Below, piece after piece: positions 1 to 8,862 of a stretch of DNA of 64,000 bases. A model generated the notes under the pieces. That model ran no database searches. It was not told the origin of the DNA and was given only the letters and a program-made list of their open reading frames with translations. A program made the translations under genes and the position numbers. The DNA is from Gammaproteobacteria bacterium. GTDB taxonomy: Bacteria > Pseudomonadota > Gammaproteobacteria > SZUA-229. The stretch spans positions 1 to 64,000 of the forward strand of contig JAOUKT010000005.1 in the NCBI GenBank assembly GCA_029882395.1. The letters run 5' to 3'. How positions within the stretch are numbered: the first letter of the stretch is position 1; each line of letters starts with the position of its first letter.

Positions 1-387
1 TGACTTATGTATCGACTATGGTATCAGTCGAAAAACGGGATACAAATGGATACAGCGCTTTGAATCTACCGGTATCGACGGTTTAAATGAACAGAGTCGC
101 CGGCCTAAAAGTTATCCTGTACAAACCCCGTATCGACTACATCAAGCGATCATCGAACTGCGCCAGCAATATCAAACGATGCCTGGCGCAAAAAAATACA
201 AGTCATGCTGGCGCAACGTTACCCCAATGAAATCATTCCATCGAAAAGCACACTCTACAATATCCTGAACAGAGCTGGCCTGGTACAATCGCGCCGTCGA
301 AAGCGACGCGTCTCACCTTACCCTCAGCCGTTCTCGCCGGTGAGTGATGTCAACGAACTAACTAATCAAGACACCCATCTTAAGTAA
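1..387 (+). pseudogene. IS481-type transposase fragment, frameshifted and truncated
   Basis: The reading frame open from base 2 encodes the N-terminal helix-turn-helix of an IS481-like transposase (GISRKTGYKWIQRF, then GLNEQSRRPKSY). At a run of seven A (190-196) the family-like sequence moves to the -1 frame and continues as IQVMLAQRYPNEI, then STLYNILNRAGLV and a basic stretch RRRKRR. The phase at the run is A_AAA_AAA, which would suit programmed -1 slippage, but a one-base deletion explains it equally well. Family resemblance stops near base 357 (SDVNEL), where the DDE catalytic domain should begin; ten unrelated residues and a stop follow. The element is therefore dead as it stands. Its 5' end lies outside the window, and no terminal inverted repeat was found. 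Confidence 0.8.
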
Positions 388-505
388 AAATATAGTCAAA
401 AAAATTAATTCAAATACTTTTCGTTATCTTTTCGTCTGTTTTATTTAAAAAAGCTATGTGATGTGGATTTAGAGGCAAGTTAGTGGGTGACAGGCGAGTG
501 TATTT

Positions 506-523
506 AGCAGATTTTAATCTGCT
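506..523. repeat. 18-nt perfect palindrome downstream of the RAYT gene
   Basis: AGCAGATT and AATCTGCT flank TT, an 8-bp stem. It lies 27 bases past the stop codon of the minus-strand RAYT gene. There is no adjoining T-run on the minus strand, so a rho-independent terminator is doubtful. It could be a transcript-end stabiliser or a relic of an element end. Confidence 0.4.
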
Positions 524-549
524 GTATGAACTAGCGGTCTGTATTGGTT

Positions 550-1545
550 TTAAGGGAAGTATTGCTGGCAGGTTTTTATGCCCGGCGTTCGGCTGTAGCC
601 TAATTGTCGGCAGGTTTGTTTGAGTTTGTAGGCTGAGCCGACGAGTGTTTTAAATTGACTTTCAAAGTGCCGGGTCATGTAGTGCCAGTGTTTTGGCTCA
701 ATGTTAAGTCGTTCGAGTATCGGTGGTAATGAATGTTTGATGTGTCCGCGTTTATCATCGCGCATGATGCGTCCTGTCCAGTCGACCAGATCGATGTAGT
801 CTGTTAGCCGAAACGGCAGTCCCTGTGGCATATTTTTTCTGGGGTTGCCTGCAAAAGCCATCAGGGCTTTGCTTTGTTGCTGAGGGTGATTGGGCGTTGT
901 CACGGTTTTGGCTTTTTGTATGCGTTTTTTAATTGACGTGTGCGCTGATTGCTCGGGCGTGTTTTCAATCGCCGCGCGAATCGGATTTAAATCCACATAT
1001 GCCATGCAGGCTGCGAGTGCAGCTTCATCTAACAATGCCTGGCATTTATAGCGGCCTTCCCAGAATCGACCTGTGCAGTTATCTTCCTGATTTGACTGTC
1101 TGGCTATGGCTTCGTTCATGCAGCGCATATACCAGCTGATATCCATCAGCCGATAACGCCAGTGTTCAACTTGTTTGTCTAAAGCTGCGAGCTCGGCGTT
1201 CGTGAGTTGTTCATTTCGTTGAAAACGTTGTGACAACAACGAGCCTTTAAATAGCTGATGCCATTTTTCAATGACTTGTTGCGTTGTTAATGATAAGCCC
1301 TGTGTTTGGTTAATATGCAGTACCGCGTGGTAATGATTGGACATCACCGCGTAAGCACACAGCTCAATACAAAAGATTTGCGCAAGGTCAATCAGTTTGT
1401 CTTCAATCCACTGGCGACGGTGTTCAAAGCTGTTGCCTGTGGCGGCATCAAGCCCGCATAAAAAAGACCGCCGCACGCAGCGGCAAACACAGTGATAATA
1501 GGGTGTGGCAGCTAATGAGATTTGTGCATAACGAGGCAGCGGCAT
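550..1545 (-). CDS. REP-associated tyrosine transposase (RAYT, Y1/HUH family)
   Basis: A single-strand DNA transposase-like enzyme of the TnpA_REP family. These are usually single-copy chromosomal genes tied to the spread of REP palindromes. The HUH motif is visible as NHYHAVLH near residue 75, and the catalytic tyrosine is probably in MAYVDLNPIRA near residue 185. The family motif TGRFWEGRYK precedes it. The reading frame could begin at 1551, but the purine-rich ribosome-binding site GGGAGA runs right up to that ATG. The ATG at 1545 has a proper 6-nt gap, so I prefer it (331 aa). A basic C-terminal tail of about 110 residues follows the core. A truncated second copy lies at 5567-5843. No clear REP array was found in the flanks. 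Confidence 0.88.
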   Translation of the reverse strand: MPLPRYAQISLAATPYYHCVCRCVRRSFLCGLDAATGNSFEHRRQWIEDKLIDLAQIFCIELCAYAVMSNHYHAVLHINQTQGLSLTTQQVIEKWHQLFKGSLLSQRFQRNEQLTNAELAALDKQVEHWRYRLMDISWYMRCMNEAIARQSNQEDNCTGRFWEGRYKCQALLDEAALAACMAYVDLNPIRAAIENTPEQSAHTSIKKRIQKAKTVTTPNHPQQQSKALMAFAGNPRKNMPQGLPFRLTDYIDLVDWTGRIMRDDKRGHIKHSLPPILERLNIEPKHWHYMTRHFESQFKTLVGSAYKLKQTCRQLGYSRTPGIKTCQQYFP

Positions 1546-1562
1546 GATCATCTCCCTGATCA
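1545..1562 (-). promoter_or_regulatory. Hairpin presenting the RAYT ribosome-binding site in its loop
   Basis: On the minus strand, two copies of the self-complementary hexamer TGATCA flank GGGAGA, the likely Shine-Dalgarno sequence. The two hexamers can pair, leaving the ribosome-binding site as a 6-nt loop and the start codon just at the stem base. The same arrangement is found intact upstream of the dead copy at 5826-5843. Control of translation is an inference. Confidence 0.4.
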
Positions 1563-2129
1563 GTTAAATCCATTTTAAATAGAGTAATAGGGGTGTTCAG
1601 TCTTGTCAATTATTGTCTTGGGTGTCTATATCGGGATTTTTTTATGAGGATTACAAAACAAGTGCAGAAGCGAGGCAAAGTATTTTCGAATACATTGAAG
1701 TGTTTTATAACCGTCAAAGACGACTGCTTTTTCAAATTACATGACGCCTGTAGAATACGAAAAGAAATATGCAGGTAATTAAATCGTCCGTATTATTGGA
1801 GGAAGCTCAGAACACAGTTTTTTCTAATATAGATCATTAACGCATCACATACCATGCAAACTAATCATGACACTCATATAATCAATTGAGTCTGACTCTA
1901 TTGATTGTTTTACTAGTGGTGAGTCAGAGAATTCGCTCATAGACAAACCCAATATCGCTCCATTATTTTTTAGAAATAACTGCTTATAAAAACATGCCAA
2001 TAACCTAATATAGTCATATCTTGATATTCACTTTTTGTTGGTATTTCTCTACAAATAACTCTATAAGTAAGTACTGGCTGAAATAATTTAGCAAGCTATA
2101 TGACGTTTGCTAAAAAAGGGAAAAATGAT
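1563..2129. other. Gene-poor stretch between the RAYT and the PhnD-like gene
   Basis: No convincing gene is present. The first 70-80 bases resemble the region upstream of the RAYT fragment (5844-5915), so the duplicated unit includes the RAYT leader. A 61-codon open frame at 1593-1778 has no recognisable product and no good ribosome-binding site. A hairpin with 13-nt arms and one mismatch lies at 1880-1906, followed by GTTTT. It could end a short transcript, but none was identified. Confidence 0.5.
1880..1906 (+). terminator. Possible terminator-like hairpin in non-coding DNA
   Basis: AATCAATTGAGTC pairs with GACTCTATTGATT (12 of 13 positions) around a single T, followed by GTTTT. The stem is AT-rich and the tail short. 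No gene ends just upstream, so if it works it would end an unrecognised small RNA. Confidence 0.25.
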
Positions 2130-3002
2130 ATGTCTTTAAACAGGCTTGTTGAACATCGTGGTGGCGTTGCTATATTCTTATTTTTTTTATATTCTTATTT
2201 TAACTCCGTCTATGCTTCACAGGTACCAGATAGAAAAACACTTATTATGGGCGTTTTTCCTATAGTGAGTAGTGGTGCGCTTTTCAAACGCTTTGCACCG
2301 TTAAAAGACTATTTAGAACAGGAGCTGGATAGAAAACTGGTTTTGGAGACAGCAAAAGATTTTCCTGAATTTGTGCGTAGAACGGCTAAGCGTCAATATG
2401 ACATAGTGATCACTGCTCCACATTTTTCACTGCTTGCAACAGATAGCGGCGATTATAAAATAATATCAAGGCCTAAAAGAGATTTGGTTTCTCTTTTAGT
2501 TGTACCCAAAGATAGTAAAATTATCAAGCTTTCACAATTGTCGGGTAAATTGATTGCTACTCCTCCCGCTCCCGCACTATCAACCCGATCTGGTAAAGAT
2601 TATTTCAAATCAAAAGATTTGGTAGCAGAAAAAGCACCTAAGTTTAAAGCTTATAAGAGTCATAATGCAGCTTATCAGGCTGCACTGGCTAATGATGCTG
2701 TAGCGGCTCTTGTATCAATCAATTCGGTCAATAAAGCTCTGGACAGGGGGATACCCTTGAGAATTGTAGATCGATTACCCGCTATGCCTGCTATGCCTAC
2801 TTTAGTGGCAACAGACCTGGGTGATAAACTGGCAGGAGAAATTGAAAGAGTAATGGTGGGTATGGAAGCTACTAAGCATGGTAAGCTAGTGCTTAAAAAA
2901 GTGGGTTTCCCAGGCTATCTTTCGGCAAGAGAAAAAGATTATGAATCAGTTCGACCTTATAAACCAGGTTCGTCAATGATTGGGTCCTCATCAAAAAAAT
3001 AA
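2130..3002 (+). CDS. PhnD/SsuA-like periplasmic substrate-binding protein
   Basis: A 290-residue protein of the phosphate/phosphite/phosphonate ABC-transporter binding-protein family. It has an N-terminal hydrophobic export signal (AIFLFFLYSYF) ending near VYAS, then the family's opening beta strand (TLIMGVFPIVS). It also has the typical motifs PLKDYLEQEL, YDIVITAPHFSLLA and the AAYQAAL segment. I chose the ATG at 2130 because AAAAAAGGG lies 9 bases ahead; an in-frame ATG at 2100 would add ten residues. No permease or ATPase gene is nearby. The next gene, 120 bases on, is a membrane histidine kinase. Its likely job is therefore ligand sensing for that kinase rather than transport, which is an inference. 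The ligand is unknown. Confidence 0.82.
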   Translation: MSLNRLVEHRGGVAIFLFFLYSYFNSVYASQVPDRKTLIMGVFPIVSSGALFKRFAPLKDYLEQELDRKLVLETAKDFPEFVRRTAKRQYDIVITAPHFSLLATDSGDYKIISRPKRDLVSLLVVPKDSKIIKLSQLSGKLIATPPAPALSTRSGKDYFKSKDLVAEKAPKFKAYKSHNAAYQAALANDAVAALVSINSVNKALDRGIPLRIVDRLPAMPAMPTLVATDLGDKLAGEIERVMVGMEATKHGKLVLKKVGFPGYLSAREKDYESVRPYKPGSSMIGSSSKK

Positions 3003-3124
3003 AAAACAGAGGTTTGATGTAAAGTGGTAGTCATTTATTGCAGTAGATTTCCCCTATATTTTGTCAATAACAACAGCAGTAGTATTAGTCAGTGCGATGT
3101 AATATTCATCAATAAAGAGCCTGG

Positions 3125-5536
3125 GTGATGTTGCATCGTCTTTCAACTCGTTTGATATTAAGTGTTGTGTTTATTGAAGTAGTCATGCTCAGCATTCTTG
3201 TATGGAACAGTGTGCGCTTAATCGGCTCCAGTCATGCCGAGCTACTGGAGAATTCGATCAAAGATGAAAGTGTATTGATCGTCAATCTTTTTGCCCCTGG
3301 TCTGATGGCTAATGATCATGCTTTGATTAAAGATTCTCTGTCATTATTAAAAGAGAATCGTGATCTGGTATATATGGATGTAATTGATCACACCGGTGAG
3401 GTTGTTGCATCATTTGGCACTAAAACGCACTTGCTTAAGCAAAAGAGTGGTTCGACTTCAGTACATGATCACACTCATACTCACACTCCCGAAATTCTAA
3501 ATGGTAAAGTAATATCACTTGAGCATGATAGTAGTTATGAGGAGGCGCTTGTTGATGGTGTATTTGATTACGGTAAAAAGATAGAGTTATATGGGCAGTA
3601 TCTGGGAGAAATACATGCTGGCTACTCTATAGAATATGTTCGTCTGTTAAGTGAAAGTACGCGTCTGCAAAATGCCATTATTGCGTTTATAGAATTGTTG
3701 TTGACTATTATAGTGACAGTATTAATAGGTTATTTTCTTACTCGTAATTTACGCAAGCTGGAAGAAAGTGCTCATACCATAGGCCAGGGTCAGTTACAGC
3801 ATCGCATAAACATTAATAGTAATGATGAAATTGGAGATGTTGCCCGCTCGTTTAATTTAATGGCAAAAAATTTAGAAATAAGCCAGCTTGCTCTGAAACA
3901 ACGTAATAAAGAGTTACAGGAGCGGGAGCAGAATCTTGCGGTAACACTTAATAGTATCGGTGATGCCGTTATCGCTACCGATGCAAAAGGCTGCATCACA
4001 CGTATGAACCCTGTTGCTGAGCAGCTGACAGGCTGGTCGTTAAAAGAGGCTGAAGGAATGCTTTTAAAAGAAGTTTTTCCTATAGTCAATGCTGCTACAG
4101 GTGCCGCGGTTGAAAACCCGGTAGAAAAGGTTATAAGTACAGGTGAGACTGTTTATCTCAATAGTCATACTAAACTCATTTCTAAAGATGGTAAGGAGTA
4201 TCAAATAGCAGACTCAGCTGCGCCGATCCGGGATCATGATAAGATTCTGGGCATGGTGCTCGTTTTTAATGATGTAACAGAACAATATCAACTGCGTAAA
4301 GAAGCCGAAAAGAGAAAAGAATATTTACAACGATCAAAAGAGGAGCTTGAGGAGCAAGTAAAACTGCGCACAGCGGATTTTCTGCAGGCAAAAGAAGATG
4401 CTGAGCATGCTAACCAGGCTAAATCTGATTTTTTATCTTCTATGAGTCATGAATTACGCACGCCTATGAATGCTATCTTAGGCTTCTCGCAGTTGCTGGC
4501 TTTAGAAGCACAAGACGAGGATACTAAAGAAAGTATCGAAGAAATATATTCTGCTGGTCAACATCTTCTTACGCTGATTGATGATGTGTTAGATCTTTCA
4601 AAGATTGAAGCTGGAAAATTCGATATATCTTTTGAAAATGTTAATCTTAACCAATTAGTAGATGAAAGTTTAGTGCTCGTTAAATCTTCAGCACTGCAAA
4701 GGCATATTGAAGTTATTAACCAGTTGCCGACTGAGAAATATCATACCGTTTTTGCTGACCATACACGCTTAAAGCAAATCATACTAAATCTTTTATCCAA
4801 TGCTATTAAGTACAATAAACAGGGTGGCAGCATTACCATAAGCAGTAAAGAGGTTGCTGCTAATCGATTAAGACTGTCTGTTACTGATACCGGCAATGGT
4901 TTAAGTCAGGAACAACAAAAACATCTATTTAAACCGTTTGAGCGTATTGGCGCAGAAGCCACCGAAATAGAAGGCACGGGTATTGGCCTGGTTCTTACCA
5001 AGCGCCTGATTGAAATGATGCATGGTGTAATCGGCTTTGAAAGCCAGACGGGCTGTGGCTCAACTTTCTGGATTGAACTTAATCTGCTCGAGCATAATAC
5101 TCAGACAAGTGATACCGCTATTAAAATTCATCAGCTGGATAGTGAAGCCGACATCGGGCTTTTGAAAAAAACAATATTGTATATTGAGGATAATGCCGCA
5201 AATTTACGTATGGTAGCTCGTTTGATTGATAAAAAAACGCCTTATCAATTAGTTTCATGCCCTGATGCGCTTCAGGGTATAAACCTCGCCTTAAGTTTAA
5301 AGCCAGATCTTATTCTGATGGATATTAATTTACCTGAAATAGATGGGTATGAAGCTTTAAGACGATTAACCGCTGAAAAATGTACTCGCAACATTCCTGT
5401 CATAGCACTCAGTGCTCTGGCAATGAAACACGATATGGACCGGGGTAAAGCCGCGGGTTTCAAAGGCTACCTGACTAAGCCAGTTGATATTGAAGCTCTG
5501 CTTAAAGTGATGAATGAAATGTTAGCGGATGATTAG
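3125..5536 (+). CDS. Hybrid sensor histidine kinase (HAMP-PAS-HisKA-HATPase-REC)
   Basis: An 803-residue inner-membrane kinase. Order: TM1 (about 10-32), a periplasmic domain (33-182), TM2 (184-206), HAMP (207-260), PAS (268-388), a coiled coil, HisKA with SHELRTP and phospho-acceptor His442, and HATPase with Asn559, DTGNG (588-592) and GTGIGL. A receiver follows with acidic pair Glu688/Asp689, phospho-acceptor Asp733 and Lys785. All catalytic residues look intact. The periplasmic part has an alternating run HDHTHTHT (114-121) that could bind a transition metal. Translation may begin at GTG 3125 or the adjoining ATG 3128. The PhnD-like protein just upstream is the likely partner. No separate response regulator or Hpt gene lies next to it. 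Confidence 0.92.
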   Translation: MMLHRLSTRLILSVVFIEVVMLSILVWNSVRLIGSSHAELLENSIKDESVLIVNLFAPGLMANDHALIKDSLSLLKENRDLVYMDVIDHTGEVVASFGTKTHLLKQKSGSTSVHDHTHTHTPEILNGKVISLEHDSSYEEALVDGVFDYGKKIELYGQYLGEIHAGYSIEYVRLLSESTRLQNAIIAFIELLLTIIVTVLIGYFLTRNLRKLEESAHTIGQGQLQHRININSNDEIGDVARSFNLMAKNLEISQLALKQRNKELQEREQNLAVTLNSIGDAVIATDAKGCITRMNPVAEQLTGWSLKEAEGMLLKEVFPIVNAATGAAVENPVEKVISTGETVYLNSHTKLISKDGKEYQIADSAAPIRDHDKILGMVLVFNDVTEQYQLRKEAEKRKEYLQRSKEELEEQVKLRTADFLQAKEDAEHANQAKSDFLSSMSHELRTPMNAILGFSQLLALEAQDEDTKESIEEIYSAGQHLLTLIDDVLDLSKIEAGKFDISFENVNLNQLVDESLVLVKSSALQRHIEVINQLPTEKYHTVFADHTRLKQIILNLLSNAIKYNKQGGSITISSKEVAANRLRLSVTDTGNGLSQEQQKHLFKPFERIGAEATEIEGTGIGLVLTKRLIEMMHGVIGFESQTGCGSTFWIELNLLEHNTQTSDTAIKIHQLDSEADIGLLKKTILYIEDNAANLRMVARLIDKKTPYQLVSCPDALQGINLALSLKPDLILMDINLPEIDGYEALRRLTAEKCTRNIPVIALSALAMKHDMDRGKAAGFKGYLTKPVDIEALLKVMNEMLADD

Positions 5537-5566
5537 CTAATCAAGTCACCCATCGTATGAAAAATT

Positions 5567-5843
5567 GTTAACGATAAGCCCTGTGCTTGGTTGATATGCA
5601 GCATCGCATGGTAATGATTGGATATCACCGCCTAAGCATACAGATCAATACAAAAGATTTGCGCAAGGTCGAACAGTTTGTCTTCAATCCACTGGCGACG
5701 GTGTTCAAAGCTGTTGCCTGTGGCGGCATCAAGCCCGCATAAAAAAGCCCGCTGCACGCAGCGGCAAACACAGTGATAACAGCGCGTGGCAGCTAACGAG
5801 ATTTGTGCATAACGAGGCAGCGGCATGATCATCTCCCTGATCA
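5567..5843 (-). pseudogene. RAYT fragment (5' end only)
   Basis: This 277-base stretch aligns without gaps to 1286-1562, the 5' end and leader of the intact RAYT gene. It covers about the first 90 codons. The frame is broken at codon 67, where TAG replaces the TAC codon of CAYAVMSNHYH. The HUH motif NHYHAMLH lies after this stop and is no longer translated. Nothing of the remaining two thirds of the gene follows. Resemblance continues upstream to about 5915. The hairpin with the ribosome-binding site (5826-5843) is preserved exactly. Confidence 0.85.
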
Positions 5844-5915
5844 GTAACGTCCATTTTCAATTGAGCAATAGGGGTGTTCAGGTTTGTGAATGATTGTCTT
5901 GGTTTCTTTATCGGA

Positions 5916-6163
5916 TGTTATGTTTAGCTTAGGCGTCAATTATATTATTAAGCACGTGGCTAGCGTTCGATTGAGCTACTCTTAAGCGCTTGTTTTAGCG
6001 GTCTATATTAGCGGCTTGTCGTCCGTTAATTATTTTAAATAATTAACAAATAAAATGATGGAATAAATGATTATAGGTGTGATGGCTGTGATAACGTTGA
6101 TTGATCATTATCTGGCCATGTTGAGGCGATGCTGTAAACAAACTAGCCTGGCTTTACACCTGT
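5916..6163. other. Gene-free DNA with an AT-rich palindrome at 6025-6047
   Basis: No coding signal was seen. GTTAATTATT and AATAATTAAC flank TTA, a perfect 10-bp stem at 6025-6047. It lies beyond the 3' end of the minus-strand c-di-GMP gene. There is no T-tail on that strand, so it may be a protein-binding site, a weak terminator or chance in AT-rich DNA. Confidence 0.35.
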
Positions 6164-8599
6164 TTATGAAGCCGCTGAAATGCCCCGACGTAAGATCTCT
6201 GTGATCTCATTAGCAGGCAATGGTTTGCTGAAAAAGAAACCCTGCATCTCGCCACATTTTTTTTCTTTTAGAAATAGTATTTGTTCTCTGGTTTCAACGC
6301 CTTCGGCAACCACATTGAGTTTGAGACTGTGTGCCATGTCGATTATCAGTTGTACGATAGCGGCGTCGTCAGAGTCAGTGGTGATATCACGGACGAATGA
6401 GCGGTCTATTTTTAATGTGTGGATCGGGAATTTTTTCAGGTAGCTCAGTGATGAGTAGCCGGTTCCAAAGTCATCTATTGCAAGCTGTATATTGAGTGTG
6501 TGTAATTCATGAATGATATTCATGGTGTGATTGTCTTGATGCATTAAAATATTTTCAGTAATTTCAAGTTCAAGGTATTCAGGCTCTAGTCCTGTTGCCT
6601 GAAGCATGTCAGAAATCTTTTTTGGCAGATTCTTATCAGCAAATTGCCGGGCAGAAAGGTTAACTGCAATGTGTATCGGGGGAATGTTTTGTTTTTGCCA
6701 GCTGATGGCTTGTTCGCAGGCTGTACGAATGATCCAGTCACCGACGGGTATAATTAAGCCTGTTTCTTCCAGTAAAGGAATAAAATCTATGGGCGGGATG
6801 ACGCCATGTTTTGGGTGGTTCCAGCGCAGTAATGCTTCAACACCAGAATAAATTGAATTTTCAATATCAACCTGGGGCTGGTAATAGAGCTCGAATTCGT
6901 TTCTTTCTAAAGCGTGTCTGAGGTCGCTTTCGAGCTGTAAAAGGTTATTGTTTTTTAGCTTCATGTCTTTTGAATAAAAACAATACTGGTTTCCGCCTTC
7001 TGACTTGGCACGATACATGGCGATATCTGCATGCCTCATCATGCCAGAGGCTGTTTTGCCATCGTCCGGGAAGGTGCTAATGCCGATACTGGCGCTGGTA
7101 AAAAGTTCATGGCCTGCATATGTATAAGGTAATGACAGGATTGTGATAATTTTTTGTGCGATGGGGGTGACATCTTCTAGAACCGACAGGTTGTCTAGCA
7201 AAACAGTAAACTCGTCGCCGGAAATGCGGGCAATAATGTCGCTGCCGCGAATGCAGGTTTTTAGTCTTGTCGCAATTTCCTGTAAGAGTCGGTCACCCAC
7301 GTCGTGACCTAACGTATCGTTAATGACCTTAAAACGATCTAAATCAAGGTACAAGACTGCAAATAATCGCTGGTACTGTTTAGCCTGGCCGAGGGCGTGT
7401 TCGACGTGTTCTAAAAAAGAATGTCGGTTGGGTAAGGTGGTTAAAATATCATGATGCGCCAGGTAGTGAAGTTGTTTTTGTGCTTCGATACGTTCACTGA
7501 TGTCGCGGATGGTGCCGATAAAGGTCTGCTGGTTTTCAATGCTTGTTTCACTGATGGAAAAATTAACGGGAAATATATTGCCGTTTTTATGTTTTGCCTT
7601 TAATTCTCGTTGTGTCAGGCCGCTCACCGTAATACTGCTGGTATCAAAATAATTCTGGATAAAATTATCTTCTATCTGCGGGCCTGGTTCCGGTATTAAC
7701 AGGTTAAGGTTTTTGCCAATGACCTCATGAGGCTGATAGCCAAATATCTTTTTGACCGATGCATTGGTGAACTCGATAATGCCCTGGCTATTAATGGTCA
7801 TAATAATATCAGCCAGGTTTTCTGTAATGACTCTTATTTTTTTCTCATTCTGATGAACCAGGTTGGCTTCAGATACCAGACGGGAAGACCACAAAGCAAA
7901 AGATAATAAAAGTAATATCGCCAGTGTCAGCACAACGCCGATGATACCGGGGTCAAGATCAAAGCCAGTAAATGCAAAATCCGCATTGTTAATAGAATGG
8001 AAGCTCATTGCGGCCATGCCGATATAGTGCATGCCGGAAATAGCGAAGCCCATAATAACGGCGCTGCTGGCTTTTATCGTAAAGCGGCCAGAAATATCGC
8101 CGCGGCCGACGGAGAATGTAATCCATAAAGCGACGTTTGCCGCAATCACGCCTACGATGACAGACAATATGATTAAAAAAGTATTGTGATGCATGCTCGC
8201 GTGCAGCTGCATCGCGGCCATGCCAATATAATGCATTGAAGAAATGCCGATGCCCAGCAGCAGGCCTCCGCTAACTAGCCAGACCAGGCCTTTATCAGCA
8301 TTGGCGATGGCCAGACCGGCAATGGTCGCGACAATGGCGACTACCAGTGACAATAATGTCAGGCTGCCACCGTAGTGAATCTCAACGGGCAGTGAGAAGG
8401 CCAGCATGCCGACAAAATGCATCGACCAGATACCAAGGCCCAGTACCAGGCCGCTACTGCCGATATGGTGGTGAGCGATATGCCGGGTGTTGTTTCTTTT
8501 CAGTTGGGAAATGAGGTTAAGGGCGGTATAAGATGAAAAAATGGCTATAAGTACTGATAAAAGCACGAGTTTATAGTCATAACTGCCTTCTAATAGCAT
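6164..8599 (-). CDS. MHYT-PAS-GGDEF-EAL cyclic-di-GMP signalling protein
   Basis: An 811-residue membrane protein that probably makes and/or breaks down c-di-GMP. Residues 1-240 form an MHYT sensor of about seven helices with three repeats: MHFVGM (60-65), MHYIGM (122-127) and MHYIGM (190-195). The family is proposed to bind copper for sensing O2, CO or NO. A PAS domain (255-372) follows. The diguanylate cyclase domain (380-540) carries SGDEF at 460-464, a variant found in active enzymes. The EAL domain (555-805) has EAL at 588-590, the ELEITEN motif, DDFGTG and the loop before MQGFFF, so the phosphodiesterase site looks intact. Which activity dominates cannot be read from sequence. It stands alone, with no obvious operon partner. 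Confidence 0.93.
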   Translation of the reverse strand: MLLEGSYDYKLVLLSVLIAIFSSYTALNLISQLKRNNTRHIAHHHIGSSGLVLGLGIWSMHFVGMLAFSLPVEIHYGGSLTLLSLVVAIVATIAGLAIANADKGLVWLVSGGLLLGIGISSMHYIGMAAMQLHASMHHNTFLIILSVIVGVIAANVALWITFSVGRGDISGRFTIKASSAVIMGFAISGMHYIGMAAMSFHSINNADFAFTGFDLDPGIIGVVLTLAILLLLSFALWSSRLVSEANLVHQNEKKIRVITENLADIIMTINSQGIIEFTNASVKKIFGYQPHEVIGKNLNLLIPEPGPQIEDNFIQNYFDTSSITVSGLTQRELKAKHKNGNIFPVNFSISETSIENQQTFIGTIRDISERIEAQKQLHYLAHHDILTTLPNRHSFLEHVEHALGQAKQYQRLFAVLYLDLDRFKVINDTLGHDVGDRLLQEIATRLKTCIRGSDIIARISGDEFTVLLDNLSVLEDVTPIAQKIITILSLPYTYAGHELFTSASIGISTFPDDGKTASGMMRHADIAMYRAKSEGGNQYCFYSKDMKLKNNNLLQLESDLRHALERNEFELYYQPQVDIENSIYSGVEALLRWNHPKHGVIPPIDFIPLLEETGLIIPVGDWIIRTACEQAISWQKQNIPPIHIAVNLSARQFADKNLPKKISDMLQATGLEPEYLELEITENILMHQDNHTMNIIHELHTLNIQLAIDDFGTGYSSLSYLKKFPIHTLKIDRSFVRDITTDSDDAAIVQLIIDMAHSLKLNVVAEGVETREQILFLKEKKCGEMQGFFFSKPLPANEITEILRRGISAAS

Positions 8600-8862
8600 T
8601 TAATACATACCTGTTATTGTTTCCAGAAGAATAGCCGGATGATTGTTTTTATAGTGTTATATAACCTTACATATTAGTAGATAATTACCTGCAATGTAAA
8701 TTAATTCGACGTTTTCGATGGAAGTATCAGCTTTATGTCGGTCTGTCAGGATTTGCGATGCCGGGCCGGGATAGCCTGCTCAGGTTTTTAATAAGGCGCT
8801 TTGCCATAGCTGCCGCATCTGGCTTTAGAAAAAGGCTTTAGTCACGCTCTTGAAGCCGGTTT

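Noticed and set aside
1593-1778. 61-codon open frame in the RAYT to PhnD gap
   Set aside because: Partly overlaps the RAYT-related duplicated leader, has no good ribosome-binding site and no recognisable motif.
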